A stretch of 64,000 nt of DNA from Isoetes taiwanensis (Eukaryota; Streptophyta; Lycopodiopsida; Isoetales; Isoetaceae), in assembly GCA_021234155.1 (NCBI GenBank), contig JAJEKV010000008.1, positions 14,569,410-14,633,409 on the forward strand, given 5' to 3'. A program made the translations under genes and the position numbers. Positions 21,546 to 32,728 of the stretch are shown piece after piece (position 1 is the first letter of the stretch; the number at the start of each line of letters is the position of its first letter). The notes beneath the pieces are model-generated. The model was not told where the DNA came from, made no database searches, and was given only the letters and a program-made list of their open reading frames with translations.

Positions 21546-23692
21546 GCCTTGCAAATTTACTAGGGGATGACAGTTTTTATTTTCTATTCTTTAAGTAACT
21601 TGAGAGCTCAAACAAACATCGAGCTCAAACAAACATCGAACCTTTATTTCAACAAGATTTGATGAACAAAACTAGCAAAGTCTGTATTCAGTTCATGCTT
21701 CCTATGTCAAGACATCAGCTCCATATCAGCCCTATGTCAGCCCTATAATTATGACTTCTGTCAAGTCATCAGCTCCAATCTGCTCCTATGTTCTATGTAC
21801 AAAACAAAGCCCCATGCTTCTGAATTTCTTGCTCACATATCTGGCATTTAAGTAACAAAAGACTCAGGATATACTCCATGTCAAGCATTTATATTAGAGA
21901 ACATGAAGTGAAGTCTTACCTATCACCAAGGATTTATGATCTTGACCTCATTACTTCAATAGTTTACAAAAAGTGGCCGCCCTATTTCTCTGCCTGGAAC
22001 ACATGGCATGTAACATTAGCAAACTAACTCGTTATAAGAAATTATTTTTCTCTAATTTTAAAATGGCATAAAAATACTCATAAGTTTTGCATTCTATAAA
22101 ATTCCTCATTGGCCATGGCAAACTCAGTGCAGTTCAATGTATCTTGATCATAATGATAGAGTGATCCTGGCCTATGTCAACATATAAAAAACAATATGAA
22201 TGCTATTATGTTTTGGCTTTAAATATAGAAATGCATAACTCATCACAAAGAAACTTATGCAGCATCACCAAAGATTACAACCTGAGACCTTTCGATGGAT
22301 ATAATTTGCAAAAGATTTATGGGAAAGTGTTTAAATCTGCTTACAGGTAATGCTGCAGAACGAACATTTAAAACTTTTTGGATGAACTACGAAACATTTG
22401 CAGCCCAACAATTATCAGCTCACACCATATAACAATATGTCAATACAAAGCATAAGTCAAACAAGATTACAAATCTGAACTTGATAACAAAAGAAAACAA
22501 ACCTCTTGTATAAGGCTCGGACCAGCTTCATATTTTGCAATGATTGCGACGTTCATTAGAATTCCTAGCCCCTGAATCTGCATATTACATTGAGAAGTCA
22601 AAGCTTTTTCATACTACACTACTAAAAAAATTTACATATTCCATCATTTGCAAAATTAATAAGCCCTTGTTAGTTATATCTTTGGCAGTCTAATCTTCAT
22701 ATACCATTTAAGTATAGTCTAATCTATAGTACCATTACAAGAAAGCATCCAAAGATGAACAAAATTTGAAGATAATGGCTACTACATATGGCCAAGGCCA
22801 TTTCTATCACAAAACTACACCAAAAAATGAAGTTACAAGTTACCTTGGCAGAAAAAACAAGATAAGGGAAATAAAATATGGCAAATGGCAGACAAAGGGA
22901 TAAGATAAGAATGATGAGAGAAGAAGCCAAGTGTAGCATGATTACTGTGTCAAAATCGTAGGCCAGAATTTAACTAATGTGAAGAAAACATAGAAGACCA
23001 GAAGAGATGGAATGATATAACAAATCAATATGGCAAGCATAGAATGAGAAAAACAGCCAAGACTGGAGGACTTCTAACTAAGCTACAAATTGTTAATCCT
23101 AATCCAAATTTACTAAAGTCCATGAGTAATCTATGAAGAAATTGAATATGAAACCTAATACCAGCTTATCTATTGCATTACTAGAAGCAAAAAATTTAGC
23201 AAACAAAAAGTATTTTCCTTGGAGCAAGAATCGTTAGCAAAAGTAAGCTATCAATCTATGTGAAGTCGCAATGAATACCTGTGCCAAAGCATGATTTATG
23301 AACTCTGATCATTTTGGCAGATTATGATGAGTCCATTCAAACAATTTCAGCTCCTCATGCATCCGTGAAATAGTGGCTGCAGCCGCCTACTAGGGCTATG
23401 GCGGGAGTCCTCTGTGGACTGTCATCGGAGCAGTATGCTTCCTCCACAAAGCCTTAAGACAAAAAAACGAAATCCTTTCCCTCCTGTTTGAAAGCCCCGC
23501 ATGCTTTTGCCACGTGTGCAGTGGGGCTTTCCCGTCTGTGAAAGGGGCTGCCGCCTTGGATGGCCACCCTCCCCTATGGCCGCCTTCCTCTGCATAAAGC
23601 AAATCTCCATTAATCACATTGAAGACCCCATCCAAGCCCCGCGAATAAGTGCACATGCTCTTCCCATGCAATCTAACCCGTCCATTTCACAA
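21546..23692. other. Non-coding, nothing assignable
   Basis: AT-rich sequence with short chance frames. A GC-richer segment at 23380-23640 with overlapping frames on both strands directly precedes the inverted terminus at 23693. Confidence 0.4.
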
Positions 23693-23818
23693 CACATCAA
23701 AAACGATGCCCACATCCTCCTTAAAATACCCCCTTTTGGAAATGGGGAATTGACGAACAAAGGATAATTTCCTGTGGAGAAGGGGATTCTAGTTCTATGT
23801 TAGGGTAGATTGAGGGAG

Positions 23819-24475
23819 ATAACGGGGGATTGCAATTTAGATAGAACATGGGGATTTGTTTGAAAAAAATGAAGAATGGGGGATGAGGAAAAATGGGGTA
23901 GTGGGGGTACTAGAGGTAATGAGGGAGTAATAAGGGGATTGCAATTTAGAACATGGGGATTGAATGAGCTTTGAATGGGGATGAGGAGAAATGGGGTAGT
24001 CATGGTTAGTAGAGGGGGTAATGTTAGGGAGTAATGGGGGATAGGGGCGATTTAGAATATGGGAATTTTCTATAGAAAATGAAGAATGGAGGATGAGGAA
24101 AAATGGGGTAGTCAGGGGTACTATGGGTAATTGAGGGAGTAATAGGGGGATTGCAATTTAGAACATGGGGATTTCTACAAAAAGATGGAGAATGGGGATG
24201 ACGAGAAATAGGGTAGTCATGGTTAGTAGGGGTAATGAGGGAGTAATGGGGGATTGTAATTTAGAACATGGGGATGTCTACTAAAAAAATGAAGAATGGA
24301 GGATAACGAGAAATGGGGTAGTCAGGGTTAGTAGGGGTAACGAGGGAGTAATGGGGATTGCAATTTAGAACGTGGGATGAGAAGAAATGGGGTAGTAGGT
24401 TTAGTAGGAGTAATGGTGGCGTAATGGAGGGATTGCAATTTAGAATGGGGGATGAGGAGAAACGGGGTAATCAAA
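23819..24475. repeat. Tandem array, period about 105 bp, six diverged copies
   Basis: The anchor 'gagggagtaat' recurs near 23921, 24026, 24133, 24238 and 24342, with a shorter last unit near 24417. Each unit also carries 'ggggattgcaatttagaac' and 'gaaatggggtagt'. Strongly G-over-C skewed on the plus strand. Confidence 0.9.
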
Positions 24476-24689
24476 GTTAGACAAGGGGATCAGCTCTTGC
24501 CTTCCGATCGGTGGTAGGGCTTTTTTATATATAAATCAATAAATAATTATATCCTGACCCCATCACCCCCACACCAACCCCTTAACCAACTCTCCACAGT
24601 TTCATTCTTCAATATATATTTTCTTTAATTCTTATTAAGGTACTTAAAAACCTAATGGTTCTAGAATGTTCTAATGGTTTGTTCAGTTT

Positions 24690-24840
24690 TGCTTCATTTT
24701 TCTTTTTATCCTTCCATTCTCAAACAATTTTTTGTTCTTAATTGCTAGATTGGTTCTGAGAAGTTAATGGCTATGTATGCGAAAGTCATTTTGTAACATT
24801 CTAGAGTGCCCTAGACCTTTGTGCAATATAAGGACCATCA
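24690..24840. repeat. Internal direct repeat, copy A
   Basis: 'ccttccattctcaaacaattttttg', 'aattgctagattggttctgaga' and 'aacattctagagtgccctagacc' recur in the same order at 25405-25530. The flanking sequence holds further GAAnnTTC-type words (for example near 24662). Confidence 0.75.
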
Positions 24841-25404
24841 GCCTCTCTCCCATGAAGGGGGTTTTGGCGGAAAGGTTTCTTAGTCGTCCATCCTTTGACT
24901 GTATGTTTTGAAATTCTTTTGCGCTTGGACCTTCGGCATCTCATCTCCACAAGGGGACTTTTGGGAAAAGGTGGAAGGCCGGAATATATGTATAAAACTC
25001 GCATTGCTTGAAAAGAAATGTTAAAAAAGATTAAATATCTCTTTTGTAATTAAATAATTAAGATAATTATATGGGCTTGTTCCTGGAGAAGGGACTAGCC
25101 TAGGAATTAGTTGATAAGTGCTATAGGCAGTTGCAGTCAGGAACCATATGAATTTTTAAGCTGGACAGGCGTAATTATAAGAATCCACTTTAGTGGCGCC
25201 AATAAATCTCTTAGCTACGGAAAGTAGTTTTTAATATGAAATCTATTAAAACCTTAGCTAAAGGGACCTTAATTAGATAATGTTTGGAGGGCTGCCGCAC
25301 GAGGCAAAGGCACGCCATCAATATGACATAATTATGGAGTTAGCTAATATGACTCGGATGGATTGCGGCCATGGGCAACCCGACAAGTAAACTACATATA
25401 GAAA
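24841..25404. other. Element interior, nothing assignable
   Basis: Non-coding between the two internal repeats. No transposase motif. Confidence 0.4.
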
Positions 25405-25530
25405 AACAACCCTCCATCTTTTTATTTTCAAACAATTTGTTAATTTTTAATTGCTATGTTGGTTTTGAGAGCCACTATACCAAGGGATTTTAGAACATTC
25501 TAGAATGTCCTGGACCTTTGGGCCTTACCT
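25405..25530. repeat. Internal direct repeat, copy B, with heat-shock-element-like site
   Basis: Counterpart of 24690-24840. At 25493-25510 it contains GAACATTCTAGAATGTCC, alternating GAA/TTC units at 5-bp spacing, the consensus of a heat-shock element. 'ctatttaagccgatttt' occurs twice about 75-110 bp downstream and could serve as a TATA-like region. Confidence 0.6.
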
Positions 25531-27649
25531 TTGTTCTAGTGTGTTCGATAAGGGCTCTAGAACATTGTGGAATGTTGTGCCTTCTATTTAAGCCGATTTT
25601 TTTTCTATTTAAGCCGATTTTGCCGAGCAAGCTCGAGTTTATTTCTAGCTTTTGCCCAATAGGTTTTGTCGTCAGTGTTCCGGCAGTCCATTCTTAAGAG
25701 CGCATGGCGATTATCGTATTGTTTCTATGATGTGGCTTTGTTATTTCTTAACCTTGGCGTGGCCGGCTGTTCGACCAGACTCTGTTTTGGAAGGGTATCT
25801 TTTAAGAACACCGGATCTTAATGAGACGCAGTGCGAACTCCAGACTTTTCCATTATTTTCATATATTTGGAGATTAGGTGGCTGTATGACATGCATTTCT
25901 ATGGCCAAATTCAATTATGGAAGTCGTTCTCAACATTCTCTGATACAAAAATAGTTGCCCATATCTGAGATGGCCGAATTTGTGTTGGCCAGTGTTTTAT
26001 GGCGAGATCTGATAGAAGATCTGGCTAGATGCCTTGCAAATCGGTTAGATGCTGGCATATAAGAATTTGTCGCTTTAATTTTCTGTTGGCATACATGATT
26101 TGTCTATTATGGCTTATTGCTGCAAGGCCATGGCGATAAAAGGGTTATTGGATAAGCTGGATGCAAGACCTGTAATTACGGATCGAATTGATGCTTCAAA
26201 TACATGGAAGGCACCGTGCCAGGTTTGATCTTTTTTTCTAGCATTAAACTAGGTTCTATATATTTAACGATTCTGGCAGAGTTACTATGTTGCATGTTTA
26301 AAATTACACTGGTAACTTAGGGAAGTGGGAACCATCACTGCAGATGCATTACTCATCCTTTAGATCCTACATAGCTGCTTCTCTCAAGTTGGGCAAGTTC
26401 CAATGTCTCTTTCTGTACAACACTAAGCACTAAGCTACAGATGGTTTAGACCAGACACCTCTGGCAGTTCTGCTTAGGTGCTCAGCCTTTCGACAGTCCT
26501 AACAAAACTGGTCCTTGCACGTGTTGTACAGGCTTAGTTAACAAGGTATACAAGTTATTTGTATTGAAAAATCTCTTTGCCTGAGGCCCATTTATTCTGC
26601 ATGCCATGGCCATCTAGTTTGCAACCATAACTTCTAAATTATTCTGGAATCCTGCTTTGCATCCTCTCTTCTTTGGCCACATCATGCAAGCAGGTTCTCA
26701 GCGCTTTAATTTGTTCCTCTTTCTTGTTGCACAATAGATCTTGGCACATAGATCTTGATAGTTAATTGTTTTATGCCAAGATCGAGAGTTCATTTCATGC
26801 AGTTGTAGTGCTCATGGGCTGGCCTTATTTGCTGCAATAGGAGCCATGATAATTTGTTAGCATGCCATTTAATGCATTTGATTTAGCAAACAAGCTGGGC
26901 TCTAACGTAATAATGGCAAACCTCAAATTTTGGATTCACTGTGGTTCCTTCTTTCTACAGTCTGCCTGTTTCTTCTCCGCCTGTTGCATGCAGGTATGCA
27001 TATTTTTGCAATGTGCATCTTAGAAGTTTGACAGTTTAATTATAATTTGGCTTAAATTGCAATCACTATTCACATTCTGAGTATGTATTGAAACTGAAGC
27101 TAAACTTCTGTGCAGGAGCAGAGCAAATTGGTTTAATCAAGAGACTTTGCTGGGATTTGCAGATTCGACCAGAAAGTCTTAAGCCCGAAAAAGTATAGTA
27201 ATTTTCAATCCTTATTCCCAATTGTGAGCTCAAGCCGCTCTGCTCAAATTTGCAGGTCAATATCTGATACTAGTTTCAGATGCTGCAATTTGCTTTTAAA
27301 TATCCGTTAAAATGGTCACACAACAGTGGGATACACAACATTGGATTTGCAACTCCATTTGGAGTTGCAATTTGCACATTTTTGTTACAGCCATTGCCAA
27401 ACAATAGTCATTCATGTTATTTCCACATCCAACGTAACAGGTCCTTGGGTCAGCTTTAACACATACTTGTTATGTCTAGCAATAAATAAGGAAGATGAAA
27501 TCTTTGGTAAAGTGAGAAATTGTTAGGTAGTTGAGTTATGATGTGGTGCTATATATGATGTTATAGCGTTAAGCAAATGAGAAGTGAATCTTGGTAACAA
27601 TAGGTATTAGTCGAGAAACGGATCTTACAAGTTATAGACATTAACATGC
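25531..27649. other. Element interior, no recognised gene
   Basis: A plus frame at 25652-25954 (from ATG-less start; SMMWLCYFLTLAWPAVRPD) lies downstream of the heat-shock-like site and could be the 5' part of a short transcript, but I recognise no domain. The rest is AT-rich with no supported feature. Confidence 0.3.
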
Positions 27650-28370
27650 CGTGATAAGAGGATGCCATGGTAAGAGGATTCTAGTCTATTAAATACAAAA
27701 GGGGTTGCAGAAATAGGGAACATGCTAAAACATTGCATATGGAAATGGGGGATTGTTTCATATGGAAACGGGGAACACATTGCATGTAGAAGTAGTACAA
27801 CTGAAAGAATTTTTTAGAGGAGAGTATATCACAAAGGGGGATTGTTATCATAATGGGTATGAACATGGGTTGTTTTAAAGGGGTATGCACATATGGAATG
27901 AGGTACAAATGAAGAAATTTTTGAGCAAGGGGATATCAAACTACAAAATCATAAAGGGAGATTGGTAAGGAAAGGGGGTATGAATAGTGGTTGCAAGAAA
28001 TGGGGTACGAATATAGCATATGTAGAAATGGTGTACAAATGAAGAAAATTTTGAGGAAGGGGATATGAAACTACAAAATTATAAAAGGGGGATTGTTGAG
28101 GAAAGGGGTATAAAAATTAGTTGCACGAAATGGGGTACAAATATTGCATATCTCGAAATGGGGTATAAATGAAGAAATTTTCGAGTAAGGGGATATTAAA
28201 CTATAAAATCATAAAAAGGGATTGTTGCTAGAAAAGGATATGAACATTAATTATAAGAAATGGGGTATGAACATTGCATATGGCAATGGGGGGATATAAA
28301 AAAAAACTTCAAATGAGAGGATACTAATCTACAAAATCACAAAAGGGGGGAATGTGGCCAAATACCCCGT
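27650..28370. repeat. Tandem array, period about 130 bp
   Basis: 'aaatgaagaaatttt' recurs at 27907, 28037 and 28167. The word 'gaaatggggta' and a G-run plus 'attgtt' lie at fixed distances. More diverged units flank these on both sides. It has a similar G-skew to the left array but a different unit sequence. Confidence 0.9.
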
Positions 28371-28814
28371 TTCTAAAAATCATTGCTATTCCACAAAAAG
28401 GGGGATTTTGAGGGGGTTCTTACGGGGGATTTTAAGGAGGATGTGGGCATCATTTTTGATGTGCAATCCCCTAGGTTCTATAGCCAAATTGGCACCTATT
28501 ACACTATAAACAACAATACGTTCAATCCGACCATTGAGAATTGAGAAACGTCGTCAAAAGCAGATCATATCTCGTCTTATCTATGGCGATAGCTACCCCC
28601 TTGGCCTCCTCGTCCGGCATGGAAGGTCCAATATGGCAGTCATTTGTTCCACCTTTTCTCTGCAACGTTAGTAACAGAAGCAGTCTCTTCATGTCTTTCC
28701 TGCTTTCCATTTCTTCAATGCGATATTCCCTTTTTTTTTTCAGAGTTATATTACAATAACAGCGCAGCATTCTGACACGCAGAGAAGGAAACGGACCAAG
28801 TAAGATTCTGGCAT

Positions 28815-30863
28815 ATGGTTTTATGCGTTCTCAAATGGTTCCTTACTTGGGATTTTTTTAGTGTGATGGCCATTGATAGGCACCTGGATATACTTTGTGA
28901 GCAAGGACACGTAAAGGAGGCACTTTGGATCATGCAACAGGAAGGTATTGCCTTATCCAGAAATAATGCGTACATTCTTTCAAGGAGCATCACTAAAAAC
29001 AATGACCTTCAATCTGGCAGAAGACTGCAGATGCTTATGGTGCTAAATGGACTTGACTCAATTGCTGTTTTGGCTGTTCACCTTATTCGTTTGTTTGCTT
29101 CACAAGGATGTTTAGCTGAAGCAAATTATACATTCAATAATATCTTAGAACCAACATCACATGCTTGGGTTGCAATTGTTATCGCTCTTGCCACTCTTGG
29201 GCCAGCTGATACTGCATTTGAGTTGTACCTTAGAATGCAATCAGTAAATGTGAGGTGTAATAAGAATGTTAAGCTTAGTATGCTTAAAAGCACAAAGAGA
29301 AATTTGCTTAAAGGAAGATTTGTTCATGAAAACATCATCCAGGATGGACTGCAATCTGATGCTTTTCTGGCAAGCATTCTCATCGACATGTATGCTAAAT
29401 GTGGGTGCTTGTTTCAGGCACGCATGATTTTTGACCAATTAACAACTCGGGATGTGGTCTCATGGAGTGTCATGATTGCTGGATACGTTAAAGCAGGAGA
29501 AGGTTTTCTTGCTTTAGAGTGCTTTGAGAGCATGCAAATGGAGGACATAAAACCAGACAAGGTCACGTTTTTGAGCATCATCAAGGCATGTGGCAGCTTA
29601 GCAAGTATTGAGATTGGCAGGGGCATACATGAGCAGGTTATTCAAAGTGGATTTCAATTTGACAGTCTGATAAGAACTACCCTTATGGATATGTACTCAA
29701 AATGTGAGAGCTTGGAGGAGGCATGGAAAATCTTTCAGACTTTACAAAATGAAGATGCAGTTGCATGGAACGTAATGATTTCAGCATTTGCTCATAACAA
29801 TAAGGGCATGCTTGTGCTAGAGCATTTTAATATCATGAGAGATAAAGGCATGTTACCAGACAATGTGACGTTCTTGAGTATTGTAAAAGCATGTGGTAGT
29901 ATTGGAGTTGTAGAATTGGGTAGGCATGTTCATGCACAGATCATTTATAATGGGTTTCAAGATCAATGCTTTATAGGCAATGCCCTTGTTGACATGTATG
30001 CCAAATGTGGAAGCTTGGAGGAAGCACTTGCAGTTTTTGACAACTTAACAACTCAAGACGTGGTGTCATGGAATTCAATAATTTCTGCATGTGTCCAGCA
30101 TGATGAATGGTTGCTAGCTCTGGAATGTTATAGTAGTATGCAACATAACGGCTTGAAGCCTGACAAAGTCACGTTATTGAGTATGCTGAAAGTTTGTGGC
30201 AGCACTGGAGCCATCGAGCAGGGCAAACACATTCATAATCAAATAGTAAAGAATGAGATCCACTATGATGCTTGTGTTGGAAATGCACTTGTTGATATGT
30301 ATGCAAAGTGCGGGAACATGGAAGATGCATGCAAAGTCTTCGAAGGCCTGCAAAACAAGAATGTTGTATCCTGGAGTGCCATGATTGCTGGATATGCTCA
30401 ACTTGAGAATGCAGCATGGGCTGTGTATTTTTTTGAGGCTATGCAAGTAAATAGAATCAAGCCAAATGACGTAACCTTCCTTGCAGTCCTTACAGCATGC
30501 AGCCGTGCTGGCCTGGTGGATATAGGATTGGAGTACTTCAATTCTATGAAAGACTTCCATGATATAGCACCAAGTGCATCTCACTATGGTTGCGTAGTTG
30601 ATACTCTGGGACGTGCAGGAAGCTTCCTAGAAGCACAGATTTTACTTAATGGCACTTCAAAACCCAGCATCATCAGTTGGATGAGCTTGCTTAGTGCCTG
30701 CAGGATGCATGGTAACGTGGAGGTAGGTAGACAATGCTTTAATGAGATCATTCATCTAGATAATTCTTTCTCTGCTGCATATGTGGTCATGTCAAATATT
30801 TGTGCAGATGCTCATTTCCGTGATCAGCGCGCAATGATAAAGCACACAAGAGCACAATATTAG
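28815..30863 (+). CDS. PLS-class pentatricopeptide repeat (PPR) protein, single exon
   Basis: An intact 682-codon frame encoding tandem PPR motifs of the plant PLS type. Repeats are clear from about residue 180 to 590: four blocks of the form LVDMYAKCGSLEEA...VVSWN.MI...ALE.F..M...G.KPD.VTFLS.LKACGS (starting near residues 188, 290, 390 and 491), then VTFLAVLTACSRAGLVD and an E-like segment (SWMSLLSACRMHGNVEVG, about 622-640). The first 170 residues hold more diverged repeats. Proteins of this family bind single-stranded organelle RNA, and many act in C-to-U editing. The frame ends 42 residues after the E-like part with no E+ or DYW domain, so any deaminase would have to act in trans. The first Met (28815) gives a hydrophobic leader preceded by no clear context; Met18 (28866, GTGATGGCC) is a better start. 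A TTTTTTAG just before it could be an intron acceptor, with a Ser/Ala-rich targeting exon from the ATG at 28583. Confidence 0.9.
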   Translation: MVLCVLKWFLTWDFFSVMAIDRHLDILCEQGHVKEALWIMQQEGIALSRNNAYILSRSITKNNDLQSGRRLQMLMVLNGLDSIAVLAVHLIRLFASQGCLAEANYTFNNILEPTSHAWVAIVIALATLGPADTAFELYLRMQSVNVRCNKNVKLSMLKSTKRNLLKGRFVHENIIQDGLQSDAFLASILIDMYAKCGCLFQARMIFDQLTTRDVVSWSVMIAGYVKAGEGFLALECFESMQMEDIKPDKVTFLSIIKACGSLASIEIGRGIHEQVIQSGFQFDSLIRTTLMDMYSKCESLEEAWKIFQTLQNEDAVAWNVMISAFAHNNKGMLVLEHFNIMRDKGMLPDNVTFLSIVKACGSIGVVELGRHVHAQIIYNGFQDQCFIGNALVDMYAKCGSLEEALAVFDNLTTQDVVSWNSIISACVQHDEWLLALECYSSMQHNGLKPDKVTLLSMLKVCGSTGAIEQGKHIHNQIVKNEIHYDACVGNALVDMYAKCGNMEDACKVFEGLQNKNVVSWSAMIAGYAQLENAAWAVYFFEAMQVNRIKPNDVTFLAVLTACSRAGLVDIGLEYFNSMKDFHDIAPSASHYGCVVDTLGRAGSFLEAQILLNGTSKPSIISWMSLLSACRMHGNVEVGRQCFNEIIHLDNSFSAAYVVMSNICADAHFRDQRAMIKHTRAQY

Positions 30864-31563
30864 TCTTATCTAAAGTGTACTATAAAGTCTTAGAGAAAAC
30901 CATGGAGTATATCTGCTAATTGCAGGTGATTTCATCATGTAAAGGTGGCAAGCTCAGGTTGCAGCGTGGTATATTGAAGTTCACGCCAATAATGGAAGAG
31001 AGTGGGAGATTATGGATCCATTTTTGGCAAGAATATCACAACAGTTTCAACATGGAATAACAAGGTTCACAATTTTTGTTACGCTTGGTGGTTCTCTAGT
31101 GTTCTTACATGAACCTACCTGGCTGCTGCTTTTGAATCATCTCAATGGTTCTAGAGAGCCACCTATGTCAGAGCCTGGAGCCTGTCATCTGATTTGTCTG
31201 CTATCAGTTGGCATCCACGTGCCGATGACATTGCCTGTACTATAGTAACTTATTCTTTAATGCCACAGGTGTTATAAAGGACACAAGGCCAGGGTCTGAG
31301 GAAGTAGGGTTAGAAATCCCTGTAAGTTTGAATTCACCGCTTCTCAAAGCTGTCATCAGGTGATATGTAGGCGAGGAGCTGATGAGTTTAGTTAGCATAA
31401 CTAGTGTGCAGTCGTCATAGATACACTAAGACGTCTTCCGATGACTGACCCTACGAATGCTGCATGAAAAATACTACCCATTCTCTCCCTGCAGTTACAG
31501 TTTGTAACTTGTAAATTGCCTTCATTTGAGTAAACTTTTATGGGAAGCATCAATCGGGACGAA
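30864..31563. other. 3' flank of the PPR gene
   Basis: No supported feature. The flank may contain the PPR 3' UTR. I see no convincing continuation of an E+ or DYW domain in any frame. Confidence 0.4.
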
Positions 31564-31668
31564 TGCACTATACAGCCCCCCTGCCCTACGTGGCGCTATC
31601 GTAGCCCTCCATTTCAAGCATCGACGGCCAGATATCAGCCACTTAGGGGAGGGGGGCTGTATAATGCA
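31564..31668. mobile_element. Small foldback element (MITE-like) 1
   Basis: TGCACTATACAGCCCCCC at 31564-31581 faces GGGGGGCTGTATAATGCA ending at 31668, an almost perfect inverted terminus of 18 bp around an approximately 70-bp interior. A relative lies 200 bp downstream. Confidence 0.75.
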
Positions 31669-31866
31669 CTCTACCCATCAATCTGTTTTGGAACGAAGCA
31701 TAGATTATTAGCAATATGTTCGAACGAAGCATGCCTTGAAATCAATATGTTTTGGGTCAAATTAGCCCTGAAATGATTTTGGTTCATAGAAACTGAGACA
31801 TCTTTATACATTTTAGAAAGAGTACATGCCAGGAATTTCAATTCACGGCTATTTGGGGGCATCTTC

Positions 31867-31974
31867 GTTTTACAGCGCCCCCCGTCTCCCCCCTTGGACG
31901 TGGCACAGATCCAGACCACACAATCTGCAAATCAAGGGTTATGATAATGCCATGTCGGAGGGGGGCTGCAAAAC
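31867..31974. mobile_element. Small foldback element (MITE-like) 2
   Basis: GTTTTACAGCGCCCCCC at 31867 faces GGGGGGCTGCAAAAC ending at 31974. Size (108 bp), the ACAGCnCCCCC core of the arms and an internal ACGTGGC word are shared with element 1, so both belong to one family. Confidence 0.7.
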
Positions 31975-32152
31975 AGACTACCAGCTATTTGTACAGTGTT
32001 TGCTATAATTAATTATTGTTTCCAACTTTTAATGCAAGATGATCATGATAGTTCTATTTACATTGGTGAGATGAATATATTGTTTAGTGTAAAGGCACTG
32101 CAGCAGTTTAAGATATGTCCTTTGAATAACATTCTTCGGCTTTTAATACAGG

Positions 32153-32274
32153 CTAAGATCAGATCTCAGCTGTTTGATTAGATTGTTGTTACCAGCTAAT
32201 AATATTCGACTGGCCCAAATTTTATTCCGGCTCCTAACGGCTCTTAACGCACTGGTTCTCAGGTTTACGGGCTA
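32153..32274. repeat. Direct repeat unit R1
   Basis: 'gattgttgttaccagctaata', 'cgactggcccaaatttta' and 'cgcactggtt' are shared with R2 (32605-32728) and partly R3 (33138-33191). Confidence 0.85.
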
Positions 32275-32604
32275 ATTAGGGCAGCTTCCCATGAGCCTTT
32301 GGACCTCAAAATATCTAAAGGTCGACCTGTACACAAGAGTTGCCCCGTTCCCATGAAGAGAGATCTGATCCTATCTTTCTTGGCATGAACAGGAGGAGTT
32401 TTAGCACAAAAGACAAAAAAATTTGCTGTACAGAGCAGAAAACGACAAAACGAGTGACCTCACCTTTAAGAAATCAAACACCAATTCTTCATTTTTAGGC
32501 CTGAGACCTAAGCTCCTCCAGGTGAGGCGTTCATAGGAACGCAGAACATGTCCACCTGACCTCAAGAAAACCTCGAGGTTTTGGGCCCATGGCAAACCGC
32601 CGTA
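32275..32604. other. Spacer between repeat units
   Basis: Sequence between R1 and R2 with no assignable gene or further repeat. Confidence 0.4.
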
Positions 32605-32728
32605 AGATGAAATCTCAGCTGTTGCTCAGATTGTTGTTACCAGCTAATAACATTCGACTGGCCCAAATTTATTCCCAAATTTTATTCCGGCCTTTAACGC
32701 ACTGGTTTTTCAGCTTTACAAGCTAAGG
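32605..32728. repeat. Direct repeat unit R2
   Basis: Counterpart of R1, starting 'aagatgaaatctcagctg' against 'aagatcagatctcagctg'. It contains an internal 10-bp duplication of 'cccaaattt'. Its right end abuts the MITE at 32726. Confidence 0.85.

Larger units (their letters stand above)
23693..28463. mobile_element. Candidate 4.8-kb element with inverted termini and subterminal tandem arrays
   Basis: The sequence CACATCAAAAACGATGCCCA at 23693, continuing through 'CATCCTCCTTAAAAT' and a C-run to about 23731, is found in reverse complement at 28424-28463 with only a couple of differences over about 38 bp. Just inside each end lies a G-rich tandem array (23819-24475 and 27650-28370). No transposase is visible inside, so it would be a non-autonomous DNA element or foldback structure. 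I could not find a clear target-site duplication next to the ends, which leaves the class open. The right end lies about 350 bp upstream of the PPR reading frame. Confidence 0.55.

Noticed and set aside
23819-28370. CRISPR-like array from the regular repeats
   Set aside because: Units of 105-130 bp repeat over their whole length without unique spacers; these are satellite-type tandems in a eukaryotic genome.
30869-31000. Remnant of an E+/DYW domain after the PPR frame
   Set aside because: A KPW-like stretch can be read in another frame, but it is too short and has no HxE or CxxC motif.
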